A stretch of DNA of 64,000 nucleotides from Nitrospira sp. (GTDB lineage Bacteria > Nitrospirota > Thermodesulfovibrionia > Thermodesulfovibrionales > Dissulfurispiraceae), in the NCBI GenBank assembly GCA_002634385.1, contig NSJL01000001.1, positions 186,001-250,000 of the forward strand, written 5' to 3'. Under the pieces are notes generated by a model. That model was not told where the DNA came from. It saw only the letters and a list, made by a program, of their open reading frames with translations, and did no database searches. The translations under genes were made by a program, and so were the position numbers. Positions 1 through 9,532 of the stretch are shown here, piece by piece (position 1 is the first letter of the stretch; each line of letters opens with the position of its first letter).

Positions 1-2511
1 CGCCGGGGGAAGCGCCTCGCGAGCTGCTTTTTCGATGACCGGGACCACGGTACCGAGGGAGACGCCGGGAGCGAGATTGAAAGAAAGAGTGACCGCAGGG
101 AGCTGCCCCTGGTGATTGATGGTAAGGGGTCCGATCCCCGGCTGGAGGGAGGCCACCGTGTTCAGGGGTACGAGATTCCCGGAGGAGGAGCGTACATAGA
201 GCATCGAGAGGGCTGAGGGGTCCTCCTGGTACCTGGGGGCGAGCTCCACGATGACCCGGTACTGGTTATTGGGAGCATAGATGGTGGAGATCTGGCGCGA
301 GCCGTAGGCGGAGTAGAGGGCGTCTTCAATCTGGTGGGCGGTCAGCCCCAGGGACGATGCGCGGTCCCTGTCGATTTTCACTTCCACCTGCGGGTTCTTC
401 ACCTGCAGGTCGCTCGTTACGTCCTGGAGCCCCGGTATCTCGCGCATCCTCTTCTCCAGGACGGGAATGGTGCGGTACAGGTCCCCGGCGTCGGGGCTCT
501 GCACCGTAAACTGGTACTGTGCCTTGGTGAGCATTCCGCCGATACGCACGGGGGGCGGGTTCTGGAGGAACATCATTACCCCGGGGATGCGGGATACCTT
601 GGGCCTCATCTGCTGGATGAAGCCGTCCGCATCGAGCTTCCTCTCGCTCCGGGGCTTGAGCCGGATGAACATGAACCCCGAATTGCCCGTCACCCGGGCT
701 CCCCCCGCTCCTACAAAGGACATGAAGGCCTCCACATTCGGGTCCTTCGCCACAATGGCGGCCAGATCCTGCTGGCGTTTGATCATGTCTTCGAAGGAAA
801 TGCCCTGGGCGCCTTCGGTAAAGGCGAAGACACCCCCCGTATCCTCACTGGGCAGGAAGCCCCAGGGAATGATCTTGAAAAGGGCGACCGACGCCGCGGT
901 AAGGAAGAGGGTGACCATGAGCGTGGCGAACCGGTGGCGAAGCACCATATCGAGGGTTTTCCGGTATCCGTTGAGCAGGGCATTGAAAAACTTTTCAAAA
1001 AGGTTGAAAAGGCGGCCGTGCCCCTCCTCTTTCGGTGGCTTGAGAAAGCGGCTCGCCAGCATGGGGGTGAGGGTCAGGGAGACCACACCCGAAATGAGGA
1101 TGGCGAAGCTGATGGTCACCGCGAACTCATGGAGAAGTCTGCCCATGATCCCGCCCATGAAGAGGACCGGGAGGAAGACCGCCACCAGGGAGAGGGTCAT
1201 GGAGAGAATGGTGAATCCGATCTCCCGGGAGCCCCTGAGGGCCGCCTCCATGACTCCTTCCCCCCGCTCCATATGGCGCACGATGTTCTCGAGCATGACG
1301 ATGGCATCGTCCACCACAAACCCCACCGAAAGGGTCAGGGCCATAAGGGAGATGTTGTTCACGCTGAAGCCCATCAGGTACATGGCGGCAAAGGTGCCGA
1401 TAACCGACAATGGCACGGCGAGGCTCGGGATCACCGTGGCCGACAGGTTCCGGAGAAAAAGGAAGATGACCATCACCACGAGACATGCGGTAAGCACAAG
1501 GGTGAATTTCACCTCCGAAACCGACTCCCGGATCGAGACCGAGCGGTCGAAGAGGATATTCAGGTTGATGGAGGCCGGCATCTGGGTGCAGAAGGTGGGG
1601 AGGAGCTCCTTGATCCTGTCCACCACCTCGATGGTGTTCGTGCCGGGCTGGCGCTGGATGGCGAGGACGATGGCGCGGTCGGTCTTGTACCACCCCGCCA
1701 CTTTATTCGTCTCCACATCGTCGATCACCCGTCCCAGCTCGCCAAGGCGCACGGGCGAGCCGTTGCGATACGCTACGACAAGGGGACGGTAGTCCTCTGC
1801 CCTGTAGAGCTGGCCGGTGGCCTGCACGGCAAAAGCCTTCTTCTCGCCATAGAGCGTCCCGGTGGGGAGGTTGACGTTTCCCCTCTGGATAGCTGCGGTT
1901 ACTTCGTCGATGCCCACCTGGCGGCTCGCCAAAGCATTGGGGTCGAGCTGGACCCGCACCGCGTACTTCTGGGACCCGAAGATCTGCACCTGCGCCACCC
2001 CGCTGATCATGGAGACACGCTGGGCGATAAAGGTGTCCGCATATTCGTTCACCGCGGAGAGGGACAGGGTCGGTGAGCTCAGGGCGAGGTAGAGGACCGG
2101 CTGATCCGCAGGGTTCACCTTCTGGTACGTAGGAGGGCTCGGCATGTCCTGGGGGAGCTGCCGCGCCGCCTTGGAGATGGCCGCCTGCACATCCTGGGCC
2201 GCGGCGTCGATATCTCGGTTCAACACGAACTGGAGGGTGATGCGGGTAAGGCCGTTCCCGTTGGTCGACGTCATGGAATCGATGCCCGCGATGGTGGAGA
2301 ACTCCCTTTCCAGGGGGGTGGCCACTGCCGAAGCCATGGTCTCAGGGGTTGCGCCGGGGAGGTTCGCCGTCACCTGGATGGTGGGGAAATCCACATTCGG
2401 GAGGTCACTCACCGGCAGGTACCGGTACGCCATGATCCCGAAAAGGAGGAAGGCCATCATGACCAGGGTGGTCATGACCGGCCGGCGTATGAAAAGCTCG
2501 GAAAGGTTCAC
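1..2511 (-). CDS. RND efflux pump inner-membrane subunit (HAE1/AcrB type), 3' part beyond window
   Basis: Reading leftward from a GTG at 2511, an uninterrupted frame of 837 codons reaches the window edge, so the C-terminus is missing. The start MNLSELFIRRPVMTTLVMMA is the classic RND first helix, and the paired acidic residues of transmembrane helix 4 are visible in VGFVVDDAIVMLENI. The family uses the proton motive force to drive drugs or lipophilic compounds from periplasm or membrane into a TolC channel. The GTG overlaps the adaptor stop codon (GTGA), so the two are translationally coupled. It is the last visible gene of a TetR-headed operon. The substrate cannot be deduced. Confidence 0.95.
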   Translation of the reverse strand, partial: MNLSELFIRRPVMTTLVMMAFLLFGIMAYRYLPVSDLPNVDFPTIQVTANLPGATPETMASAVATPLEREFSTIAGIDSMTSTNGNGLTRITLQFVLNRDIDAAAQDVQAAISKAARQLPQDMPSPPTYQKVNPADQPVLYLALSSPTLSLSAVNEYADTFIAQRVSMISGVAQVQIFGSQKYAVRVQLDPNALASRQVGIDEVTAAIQRGNVNLPTGTLYGEKKAFAVQATGQLYRAEDYRPLVVAYRNGSPVRLGELGRVIDDVETNKVAGWYKTDRAIVLAIQRQPGTNTIEVVDRIKELLPTFCTQMPASINLNILFDRSVSIRESVSEVKFTLVLTACLVVMVIFLFLRNLSATVIPSLAVPLSVIGTFAAMYLMGFSVNNISLMALTLSVGFVVDDAIVMLENIVRHMERGEGVMEAALRGSREIGFTILSMTLSLVAVFLPVLFMGGIMGRLLHEFAVTISFAILISGVVSLTLTPMLASRFLKPPKEEGHGRLFNLFEKFFNALLNGYRKTLDMVLRHRFATLMVTLFLTAASVALFKIIPWGFLPSEDTGGVFAFTEGAQGISFEDMIKRQQDLAAIVAKDPNVEAFMSFVGAGGARVTGNSGFMFIRLKPRSERKLDADGFIQQMRPKVSRIPGVMMFLQNPPPVRIGGMLTKAQYQFTVQSPDAGDLYRTIPVLEKRMREIPGLQDVTSDLQVKNPQVEVKIDRDRASSLGLTAHQIEDALYSAYGSRQISTIYAPNNQYRVIVELAPRYQEDPSALSMLYVRSSSGNLVPLNTVASLQPGIGPLTINHQGQLPAVTLSFNLAPGVSLGTVVPVIEKAAREALPPA

Positions 2512-3689
2512 CGGCTGCCTTCCTCTCCCTGCGTCGCCTGCGCAGGCTCCCCTCCCTTGATCTCCACCTTCGCTCCGGGGAAGAGGCGGATCTGTCCGTC
2601 GATCACCACACGCTCGTTCGGGCCGAGCCCTTTCTCGATAACCGTCTCTCCGCCGTAAGTCGTGCCGGCAACCACGGGACGCGCCTCCACCGACATATCG
2701 GGCTGGATCACGTAGATGAAATGTCCCTGCTGGCCCGTCTGCACTGCCGGGGAAGGCACTGTCACCATGTTGGAAAGCACCGCAAGGCGGAGGGTGACGT
2801 TGACGAACTGCCCGGGCCAGAGCTGCCGCTCCCGGTTGTCGAAGGTGGCCTTGAGCCGGATCGTACCCGTCGCCCTGTCCACCGCGTTATCCACAAAGGT
2901 CAGAACCCCCTCCACCGGCTTTCCCGCGTGCTGCGGTATATCCGCCCGCACCGCGAGCTTTCCCGATGCCATGTGCTTCTTGATTTCCGCAAGGTGTTTT
3001 TCCGGCAGGGCGAAATTCACATACACGGGCTCGATCTGGTGGATCACCACCAGCGCCCTGTCGTCATTGGCCCGCACGAGGTTCCCCTCGTTCACCAGGA
3101 GGCTTCCGGTACGTCCGCTGATCGGGGCGTGGATGAAGCAGTAGCTGAGCTGCAGCTTCGCGTTTTCCACCTGCGCCCTGTCCGCCCGCACCACCGCTTC
3201 CAGGGCATCGGCGTTGGCGCGCACCTGCTCATACTGCGACTGGGCAACATATCCTTTCTTCACCAGCTCGGCGTACCGCCGTTCCTCCTCCCGCGCGTGG
3301 CGCATCTGCGCCGCGTCCTTCGCCAGGGTGGCTTCGGCCTGCCTGAGCTCGGCCTCGAAGGGCCGGGGATCAATGGTGAAAAGGAGATCTCCCGTCTTCA
3401 CCTCCTGTCCCTCACGGAAATGGATACGGGAAAGCTGTCCCCCCACCTGGGCCCGTATCGAAACAGTGGAATACGCTTCCACGGTGCCGATATCGCTCAG
3501 CTCCAGCGGAACATCCCTTTGTTGGGCCATGGCCGCCAGGACGGGCGCCGTATTCGGCATCGCCTGTTTCTTATCCTTCTCCCGGGAGCATGCGGGGACA
3601 AGCAGGAGCACTACCAGCAGGATCCCGCATCCCCGGGAAAGAGAGCGGGCTTTATGGAGGGGTCGTACACGCGGCAGAGCGCTCCTCAT
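2508..3689 (-). CDS. RND-type periplasmic adaptor lipoprotein (membrane fusion protein)
   Basis: The 393-residue protein has a basic N-terminus, a hydrophobic stretch and a lipobox ending LVPAC, so it is probably a lipoprotein anchored in the inner membrane. The order of parts is that of MexA/AcrA adaptors: beta-barrel and lipoyl half, an alpha-helical hairpin around residues 95-165, the second lipoyl half, then the beta-barrel and membrane-proximal domains. It bridges the RND pump encoded just downstream and the TolC channel encoded just upstream. Its ATG shares one base with the stop of the TolC gene (TAATG) and its stop overlaps the pump start. Confidence 0.93.
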   Translation of the reverse strand: MRSALPRVRPLHKARSLSRGCGILLVVLLLVPACSREKDKKQAMPNTAPVLAAMAQQRDVPLELSDIGTVEAYSTVSIRAQVGGQLSRIHFREGQEVKTGDLLFTIDPRPFEAELRQAEATLAKDAAQMRHAREEERRYAELVKKGYVAQSQYEQVRANADALEAVVRADRAQVENAKLQLSYCFIHAPISGRTGSLLVNEGNLVRANDDRALVVIHQIEPVYVNFALPEKHLAEIKKHMASGKLAVRADIPQHAGKPVEGVLTFVDNAVDRATGTIRLKATFDNRERQLWPGQFVNVTLRLAVLSNMVTVPSPAVQTGQQGHFIYVIQPDMSVEARPVVAGTTYGGETVIEKGLGPNERVVIDGQIRLFPGAKVEIKGGEPAQATQGEEGSR

Positions 3690-5059
3690 TATTTTCCCCC
3701 CATTGCTTTCTCCATATTCGCCTGAGCAACCTTGTAATCGAACAGGGCGTTGTTATACGTGGTCTTCGCATTGCTGTATGCCACCAGGGCGTCGGTCACC
3801 TCGATGGGGTTCCCCACCCCCGCCTCATATCTGCCGTTTGCGATATCCAGGTTCTCCCGCGCCTGCTGCACGGTCAGTTCCGAGGTGGCGATCCTGTCCT
3901 CCGCCTCCTTCAGATTCAGATATGCCTGCTGGATATCGAGGATGACCGTCTGCCGTATCGTCTCCTCGTTCGCCCGCAGTACCTTCAGGCTCGCCCGCGC
4001 CTCCTCCACCTGGTAACGGGTCGCATATCCGCTGAACAGGGGAAAAGTGACGGTGGCACCCACATTCCAGCTTGTATCCATGGATTTCTCCCCCGCGAGG
4101 CTGTACTGCGCAGTGCCTGAAACGGAGGGGAAGTATCCCTTCCGGGCGAGCTCCACGGAGCCCTCGGTGGCACGTATCCGCGTTCTGATGGCCTGCAGGT
4201 CGGGCCTGTTCCGGAATGCCCTTTCCGCCGCCTCATGAAGCGCTATCTCGTAGCGGCGGTACGAGAGGGTATCGTCGAGGGCGAATTCGGGGGCGTCGGA
4301 CACCCCCATGGCGTTTTTCAGGGAGACCCACGCAAGCCGGAAGCTGTTTTCCGCCCGTATAAGGTTCAGCCGCGCATTGCTCAGGTCCACTTCCGCCTTG
4401 GTCACATCGAACCGGGGTTTCAGCCCCACCTCGAAAAAGCCCTTTGCCTGCTCAAGGTGATGCCGGAACTGTCCCACCACTTCCTCGGCGACATCCCTGT
4501 TTCTCTTTGCCTGGAGCACGCCGAAATACGTCTGCTTTACCGTGAAAATAACCTGTTCCGTCGTACTCTTGAGGTCCATGAGAGAGGCGTCGGTGTTCAG
4601 CCGCTGTATCCTCACCTGGGTCGATGTTCTGCCGAAATCATAAAGGTTCTGTTTGAGGGTGGCGCTTGCCGAGAGCTCCGCGTCCCCGCCCGAGGAACGC
4701 TCCGAGGAGCGGGAGGAGGAGGAAGAGAACCTGCTGTACCCCGAAGAGAGGTCGATTTGCGGATAGAAATTCGCGGCGGCCTGCCCCACCCTGCTCCGGT
4801 TCACCCCGACAGTATTGATGGAGGCCAGAATATCCGGCTGCCGTTTCAGCGCAATCTCAAGGCAGCGCTCCAGGGAGAGAATCTCTCCCTTCCGGATCAG
4901 CTCGCCGCCATCCCTCCTTTCCGGATCCGGGCTCTCACTCCCCGCCGCCCGGACCGTTTCTCCGGGCCGTATTTCCTGCGTTCCGCCCTCTCCGCCGGAA
5001 AAATGAAGAAAAGCCAGTGCCGCAGCAGCGGCAACGATACGGTATCGTACTCTGTTCAT
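3689..5059 (-). CDS. TolC-family outer-membrane efflux protein (RND partner)
   Basis: I place the start at the ATG at 5059: it is preceded by GAGAGGGAGA and followed by a signal peptide (MNRVRYRIVAAAAALAFLHF). An open frame continues upstream to 5245 but overlaps the ABC permease gene and does not look coding. The mature protein has the two-fold repeated helical pattern of TolC/OprM channels, for example LSLERCLEIALKRQPDILAS near the N-terminus and repeated Asn/Ala-rich amphipathic helices. It should form the outer-membrane duct for the adaptor and RND pump downstream. Confidence 0.92.
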   Translation of the reverse strand: MNRVRYRIVAAAAALAFLHFSGGEGGTQEIRPGETVRAAGSESPDPERRDGGELIRKGEILSLERCLEIALKRQPDILASINTVGVNRSRVGQAAANFYPQIDLSSGYSRFSSSSSRSSERSSGGDAELSASATLKQNLYDFGRTSTQVRIQRLNTDASLMDLKSTTEQVIFTVKQTYFGVLQAKRNRDVAEEVVGQFRHHLEQAKGFFEVGLKPRFDVTKAEVDLSNARLNLIRAENSFRLAWVSLKNAMGVSDAPEFALDDTLSYRRYEIALHEAAERAFRNRPDLQAIRTRIRATEGSVELARKGYFPSVSGTAQYSLAGEKSMDTSWNVGATVTFPLFSGYATRYQVEEARASLKVLRANEETIRQTVILDIQQAYLNLKEAEDRIATSELTVQQARENLDIANGRYEAGVGNPIEVTDALVAYSNAKTTYNNALFDYKVAQANMEKAMGGK

Positions 5060-5102
5060 GCCGTCTCCCTCTCTTAATAATAGCAATGAATGCCTGCCTG
5101 CT

Positions 5103-6332
5103 TCATTCATAGCGCAGCGCCTCGATCGGATCGAGAAGCGACGCCTTGTATGCAGGATAAAAACCGAAAAAAATACCGACGATCCCCGAAAAGCTGAAGG
5201 CGAGGAGCACCGAAGCAGCCGAAACGACCGTAGGCCACCCCGCAAGCAGGGACACTATTTCCGAGCCGGATACCCCGATCAGAATGCCGAAAGCCCCCCC
5301 GATCAGCGACAGGATAAGCGCCTCGATAATAAACTGGAGCCGTATATCCCAGGTGCGGGCGCCCACCGCCATGCGCACCCCGATCTCCCGCGTCCTCTCG
5401 GTGACGGATACGAGCATGATGTTCATGATGCCGATGCCCCCCACCAGGAGAGAGACGGAGGCGATGGCCCCGAGCAGCAGGGTCATTACTTTTGTCGATT
5501 GCTCCTGCGCCTGCATCATCTGCGTCAGGTTTCTCACCGTGAAATCGTCGTCCTGCTTCGGGCCGATACGGTGGCGCTGCCGGAGCAGCTCCGCAATCTG
5601 CTTTTCCGCGGCGTACAGGTCGTCGGAGCTCTTCGCTTCGACCATGATGATCCTTACCATGCCGGGGAAGGTGGTCCCGAAAAGCTTCTTCTGCGCCGTG
5701 GTCACCGGGATGAGGATCACGTCGTCCTGGTCCTGCCCGGTGGGGGTCTGCCCCTTGCCGGCAAGCACCCCGATCACGGAAAAGGGAATATTCTTGATCC
5801 GAATGCTCTGCCCCATGGGGTCCGCACTGCCGAAGAGGTTGTCCACCACTGTCTGCCCCAGGAGGGCAACCTTCGAGGCGCTCCGTACATCCTCCGCAGT
5901 GAAAGCCCTGCCTGCGGCAAGGGCCCAATCCTTGACCTCCAGCATGCCCGGGGTGGTTCCGGTAATCCCGGTGGACCAGTTCTGACTTCCCTGCACCACC
6001 TGCGCAACGCCGCTATGGACCGGGGCGATCTGGGCGACGGCGGGACATTCCCGAAGGATCGCCTCCGCGTCCGCCATGGAGAGAGTGGGCTGGGTTCCCA
6101 GTCCCATCCGCACTCCGCCGGAAGTGGTAGCCCCGGGGAGCACCATGAGAAGGTTGCTCCCCATGCTCGAGATCTGCTCGGCGATGCGCTGCCGCGCGCC
6201 GGAGCCCACCGCCAGCATGGCGATGACGGCGCTGACCCCGATAATGATGCCGAGCATGGTAAGGGACGAACGCATCTTGTTCACCCGGAGGGACCTGAAA
6301 GATATCTTGAGGGTAGAGGGGATGTTGATCAT
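5103..6332 (-). CDS. MacB-like ABC transporter permease (FtsX/MacB-PCD)
   Basis: The 409-residue protein has one N-terminal transmembrane helix (LTMLGIIIGVSAVIAMLAVG), a large periplasmic MacB-type domain of about 220 residues, and three C-terminal helices with the FtsX signature VGGIGIMNIMLVSVTERTRE. It lacks a fused ATPase domain; that is encoded by the preceding gene, whose stop overlaps this start (ATGA). With the adaptor and TolC genes upstream it forms a MacAB-TolC-like exporter, a class that moves periplasmic molecules such as peptides, lipids or macrolides outward by mechanotransmission. Confidence 0.94.
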   Translation of the reverse strand: MINIPSTLKISFRSLRVNKMRSSLTMLGIIIGVSAVIAMLAVGSGARQRIAEQISSMGSNLLMVLPGATTSGGVRMGLGTQPTLSMADAEAILRECPAVAQIAPVHSGVAQVVQGSQNWSTGITGTTPGMLEVKDWALAAGRAFTAEDVRSASKVALLGQTVVDNLFGSADPMGQSIRIKNIPFSVIGVLAGKGQTPTGQDQDDVILIPVTTAQKKLFGTTFPGMVRIIMVEAKSSDDLYAAEKQIAELLRQRHRIGPKQDDDFTVRNLTQMMQAQEQSTKVMTLLLGAIASVSLLVGGIGIMNIMLVSVTERTREIGVRMAVGARTWDIRLQFIIEALILSLIGGAFGILIGVSGSEIVSLLAGWPTVVSAASVLLAFSFSGIVGIFFGFYPAYKASLLDPIEALRYE

Positions 6333-7024
6333 GCTGCCGCCTCCGCAGGTCCGTCGCTGACAATGCGTCCGTCGAGAAACCGTATGACCCGTTTGCTGTA
6401 CGCGGCGATATCATGCTCATGGGTCACCAGGATAATCGTCATCTTCTCTTCGGCATTCAGCTTCACGAAAAGCTCCATAATCTCCATGCTGGTCCGGGTA
6501 TCCAGGTTGCCCGTGGGCTCGTCGGCAAAGAGGAGAGGGGCCTCGTTCACCACTGCCCGCGCAATGGCGACCCGCTGCTGCTGTCCGCCCGAAAGCTGAT
6601 TGGTATGGTGGTGCTCCCTGCCCGCCAATCCCACTCTCTCCAGGGCGGCGGCCGCCCTCTCCCTTCTCTCCTTTGCGGGGGTCCCGCTGTAGAGCATGGG
6701 CAGCTCCACATTCTCCAGGGCGGACGTACGCCGGAGGAGATTGAACCCCTGAAAGACGAAACCGATCTTCCGGTTCCGTATCCCCGCAAGCTGGTCCCTG
6801 TTCATCCGGGCCACCTCCACTCCCTCCAGGAAGTACTGGCCGCTTGTCGGCTTGTCCAGGCAGCCCAGGATATTCATGAAGGTAGACTTCCCGGACCCGG
6901 AAGGTCCCATAACCGCCAGGAATTCCCCCTTTTCCACGGTAAGGGACACCTCACTCAAAGCGGGCACCTCCACATCACCGAGACGGTACACCTTGCTCAC
7001 CTCTCTTACCTCGATAAGCGCCAT
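6329..7024 (-). CDS. ABC transporter ATP-binding protein (MacB/LolD type)
   Basis: The start chosen is the ATG at 7024 (MALIEVREVSKVY). The frame is open to 7084, but those extra residues overlap the adaptor gene and do not resemble the family. Walker A is GPSGSGKS, the signature is LSGGQQQR, Walker B is LLFADEPTGNLD and the H-loop lies in ILVTHE. Length and motifs match LolD/MacB ATPases. It energises the FtsX-type permease encoded next, with which it overlaps by four bases. Confidence 0.95.
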   Translation of the reverse strand: MALIEVREVSKVYRLGDVEVPALSEVSLTVEKGEFLAVMGPSGSGKSTFMNILGCLDKPTSGQYFLEGVEVARMNRDQLAGIRNRKIGFVFQGFNLLRRTSALENVELPMLYSGTPAKERRERAAAALERVGLAGREHHHTNQLSGGQQQRVAIARAVVNEAPLLFADEPTGNLDTRTSMEIMELFVKLNAEEKMTIILVTHEHDIAAYSKRVIRFLDGRIVSDGPAEAAA

Positions 7025-7025
7025 C

Positions 7026-8189
7026 TCAGAACATCCTCGGCCCGGACGAAGCCGGCCTCTTCTCCCGTGAGAGGGATTCCACAATCACTTCCCGCCCCTC
7101 CCCGATATCCCCGGAAACGAGCTCCGTGTAGGCTCCGTCGCTGATGCCCGTGGTCACTTTCACCCGCTTCGGCTTGTTATTCTCCAGTACCCAGACCCCT
7201 TTTCCCCTTTCGCGCTGCCGCTCCGCACCCTTTTTCCCCTCCTCGGGAAGCCGGAAACGCAACGCAGCATTGGGAACCCTGATTATATTCTCCCTGTTTT
7301 CCACGACCACGGAAATATTCGCCGTCATTCCCGGCTTCAGCTTGAGATCGGAGTTGTCGACATTGATCACTACATCGTAGGTAACCACATTCTGGACCGT
7401 AATGGGTGCGTTCCGTACCTGCGCCACCCTGCCTTTGAAGGTGATGTCGGGATGGGCATCCACGGTAAACTCCACCGGCTGGTCCATCCTGATCCGCCCA
7501 ATATCCGCTTCCGCGACATTGCTGTTGATCTGCATCCGGGTCAGATCCCGGGCAATGGTAAAGAGGGTGGGAGTCTGAAAGCTCGCGGCAACGGTCTGTC
7601 CCACATCCACATTCCGCGACACTACGGTCCCGTCCACCGGGGAGATGATCCTCGTATAGCGCAGATTGATCCCGGCAGTTTTCAGAGCCGCCTCGGTCTG
7701 GGCGACCTGTGCCTTCGCGGCGCTTACCTGGGCAACGGAGGTCCCGTAATTCGTCTCCGCACTCTCCAGCTCGCTGCGGGCGATGAACCCCCGCTGCACC
7801 AACTCCCTGCTCCTCTCCATCGTTCTCTTCGCGTCGGCCCTCGTTATTTCCGCTTTTTCGAGATTCGCCTGCGCCGAAAAAAGGTTCGCCCGCGCCTGTG
7901 CCACCTGCGCCTCGAAGGTGGCGGGATCGATCCGGGCGATCAGCTGTCCCTTCTTCACCTGCGTATTGAAGTCCGCATAGATGTCTTTTATCGTACCCGA
8001 AACCTGGGTACCCACCTGCACATTCACCACCGGGTTCACGGTACCCGTGGCGGTCACCGTGGACTGGATCTCCCCCCTGCCGATTCTCTCGGTCCTGAAT
8101 TTCGGTGCCGTCTCCTTGTTCCGGAGCAGGGCAAAGGCGACCGTCCCGATCAGGAGTATTCCCGCAATGACAAAAAGTATTTTCTTCAT
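7026..8189 (-). CDS. MacA-like periplasmic adaptor protein
   Basis: The 387-residue protein starts with an uncleaved-type signal anchor (MKKILFVIAGILLIGTVAFA), continues with a lipoyl half (VQVGTQVSGTIKDIYADFNT), a helical hairpin around residues 85-160, the second lipoyl half and a beta-barrel. This is the MacA organisation for ABC-linked exporters. Its ATG overlaps the preceding TolC stop by one base (TAATG), the same junction as in the second exporter of this operon. It should connect the ABC permease to the TolC protein encoded by the preceding gene. Confidence 0.92.
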   Translation of the reverse strand: MKKILFVIAGILLIGTVAFALLRNKETAPKFRTERIGRGEIQSTVTATGTVNPVVNVQVGTQVSGTIKDIYADFNTQVKKGQLIARIDPATFEAQVAQARANLFSAQANLEKAEITRADAKRTMERSRELVQRGFIARSELESAETNYGTSVAQVSAAKAQVAQTEAALKTAGINLRYTRIISPVDGTVVSRNVDVGQTVAASFQTPTLFTIARDLTRMQINSNVAEADIGRIRMDQPVEFTVDAHPDITFKGRVAQVRNAPITVQNVVTYDVVINVDNSDLKLKPGMTANISVVVENRENIIRVPNAALRFRLPEEGKKGAERQRERGKGVWVLENNKPKRVKVTTGISDGAYTELVSGDIGEGREVIVESLSREKRPASSGPRMF

Positions 8190-9532
8190 TATTCTCTCTC
8201 CGGTTCCTTTCCGTTCCCACCCTGTGGTTCCCTGTATTCTACCGCCAGGTCCGCGCCCATGGCGTACAGCAGCCCTGCATACGCCCGCTGGAGCTCATAC
8301 TGCGCCCGGTAGTGGTTCGTTTCCGCAGCAGCAAGGAGCGTTATCGCGTCCAGCACATCCGTGGCGGTCCCGAGACCTTCCTCATACCGGAGCCTGTTGA
8401 TCGTGAGGTTCTCCTCCGCCTGGCCGATGGCATCCCTCGCCACCCGGAGCTTTTCCTCCGCGTTCCTCATGTCGAAAAAATTCTTTTCCACCTCGAGCCG
8501 TATATCGTCCGCAAGCCTCCTCCTCTGTTCCAGCAACTGCTCCCTCCGGTACCTTATCTTCGCGATCTCCGCCCTCGTGCTCCCCCCGCTGAAGAGGTTT
8601 ACCGTAAGCCCCAGGACGAGGGACCAGTTATCCTCGTGAAGCTGATACCGGTTTTCGGTAAAGCGGTAGGAGGCGTCGGCAAAAACCTTCGGGTAGTATT
8701 CCGTGGTCCGGGCGGACTCTTCCATTTCGTTGATCCTCACCTCCCGGTCGATGATCTTAAGCTCGGGCCTCCGGCTCTCCGCAATCTCCCCTGCCTCGTC
8801 CAGCCCGGGAACGCGGGGGAGGTCCGCCACGGCCTCTTCCGGATGCACCTCGCTCCGGAGCGGCCGCGAGAGGATGTTGTTCACCCTCGAAGCGCTCACT
8901 TCCTTCAGATTCCTGACGGACAGAAGGCGCTGCCGCGCATCGGAAAGACGGACCTCCGCCTGAAGGAGGTCATTTCTCGTAATGACCCCTTCGGCATAGA
9001 GACTCTGCGCCGTCTTCAGGTGGGACTCGAGCCTCTCCACTTCCCGGAGCGCCACTCTTTCCCCTTTTCCTGCCTCGAGGAGATCGAGATAGGCGAGGAT
9101 GAAATCCAGGGCGACGAGGTTTCTTGTCCTTTCGACAGAGAATCCGGCACTCTCGATCGCCGCCTGTGACGCCTCGAACAAAGATGCCCGTGCTCCGAAA
9201 TCGAGCAGGAGCTGGCGCATATCGATACCGTAGGAGATGAACCTCCTCTCCGTGGTGCGCACTGCCTGGGAGGCGTAGAGCGCTCCGGGCTGGTAGGCCA
9301 GGGACGCGTGGCTGAGGGAGGCGTTCACTTCAGGCAGAAAACGCGCCCTGGCAATCTGCGCCTCCGCTGCGGCGACATCCCGCTCACGGCGGACAATTCT
9401 GATGAGGCGGTTGCTCTCCGTAGCGATCTTCACTCCCTCGGTCAGGGTCAGAGCGTCTGCCGTGCCCGCATGTCCCCCCGCAAGCAGAAAAGACAGGAGC
9501 ACTGCGCAGGCATGTTTATGACTGCCGCTCAT
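8189..9532 (-). CDS. TolC-family outer-membrane protein (ABC exporter partner)
   Basis: A 447-residue protein with a signal peptide at the N-terminus (cleavage likely near ADALTLTEGV) and the repeated helical pattern of outer-membrane efflux proteins. The gene is the first exporter gene after tetR and overlaps the tetR stop by 17 bases, so the operon is co-translated. It probably serves the MacAB-like pump, while the second TolC at 3689-5059 serves the RND pump; sharing between the two is possible. A few acidic residues follow the last helix, so the C-terminus appears complete. Confidence 0.9.
   Translation of the reverse strand: MSGSHKHACAVLLSFLLAGGHAGTADALTLTEGVKIATESNRLIRIVRRERDVAAAEAQIARARFLPEVNASLSHASLAYQPGALYASQAVRTTERRFISYGIDMRQLLLDFGARASLFEASQAAIESAGFSVERTRNLVALDFILAYLDLLEAGKGERVALREVERLESHLKTAQSLYAEGVITRNDLLQAEVRLSDARQRLLSVRNLKEVSASRVNNILSRPLRSEVHPEEAVADLPRVPGLDEAGEIAESRRPELKIIDREVRINEMEESARTTEYYPKVFADASYRFTENRYQLHEDNWSLVLGLTVNLFSGGSTRAEIAKIRYRREQLLEQRRRLADDIRLEVEKNFFDMRNAEEKLRVARDAIGQAEENLTINRLRYEEGLGTATDVLDAITLLAAAETNHYRAQYELQRAYAGLLYAMGADLAVEYREPQGGNGKEPERE

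Noticed and set aside
334..2076. Long open frame on the plus strand inside the RND gene
   Set aside because: It is antisense to a clear RND pump; its His/Gly/Arg-rich product has no family features. Similar long antisense frames elsewhere reflect high GC at third codon positions.
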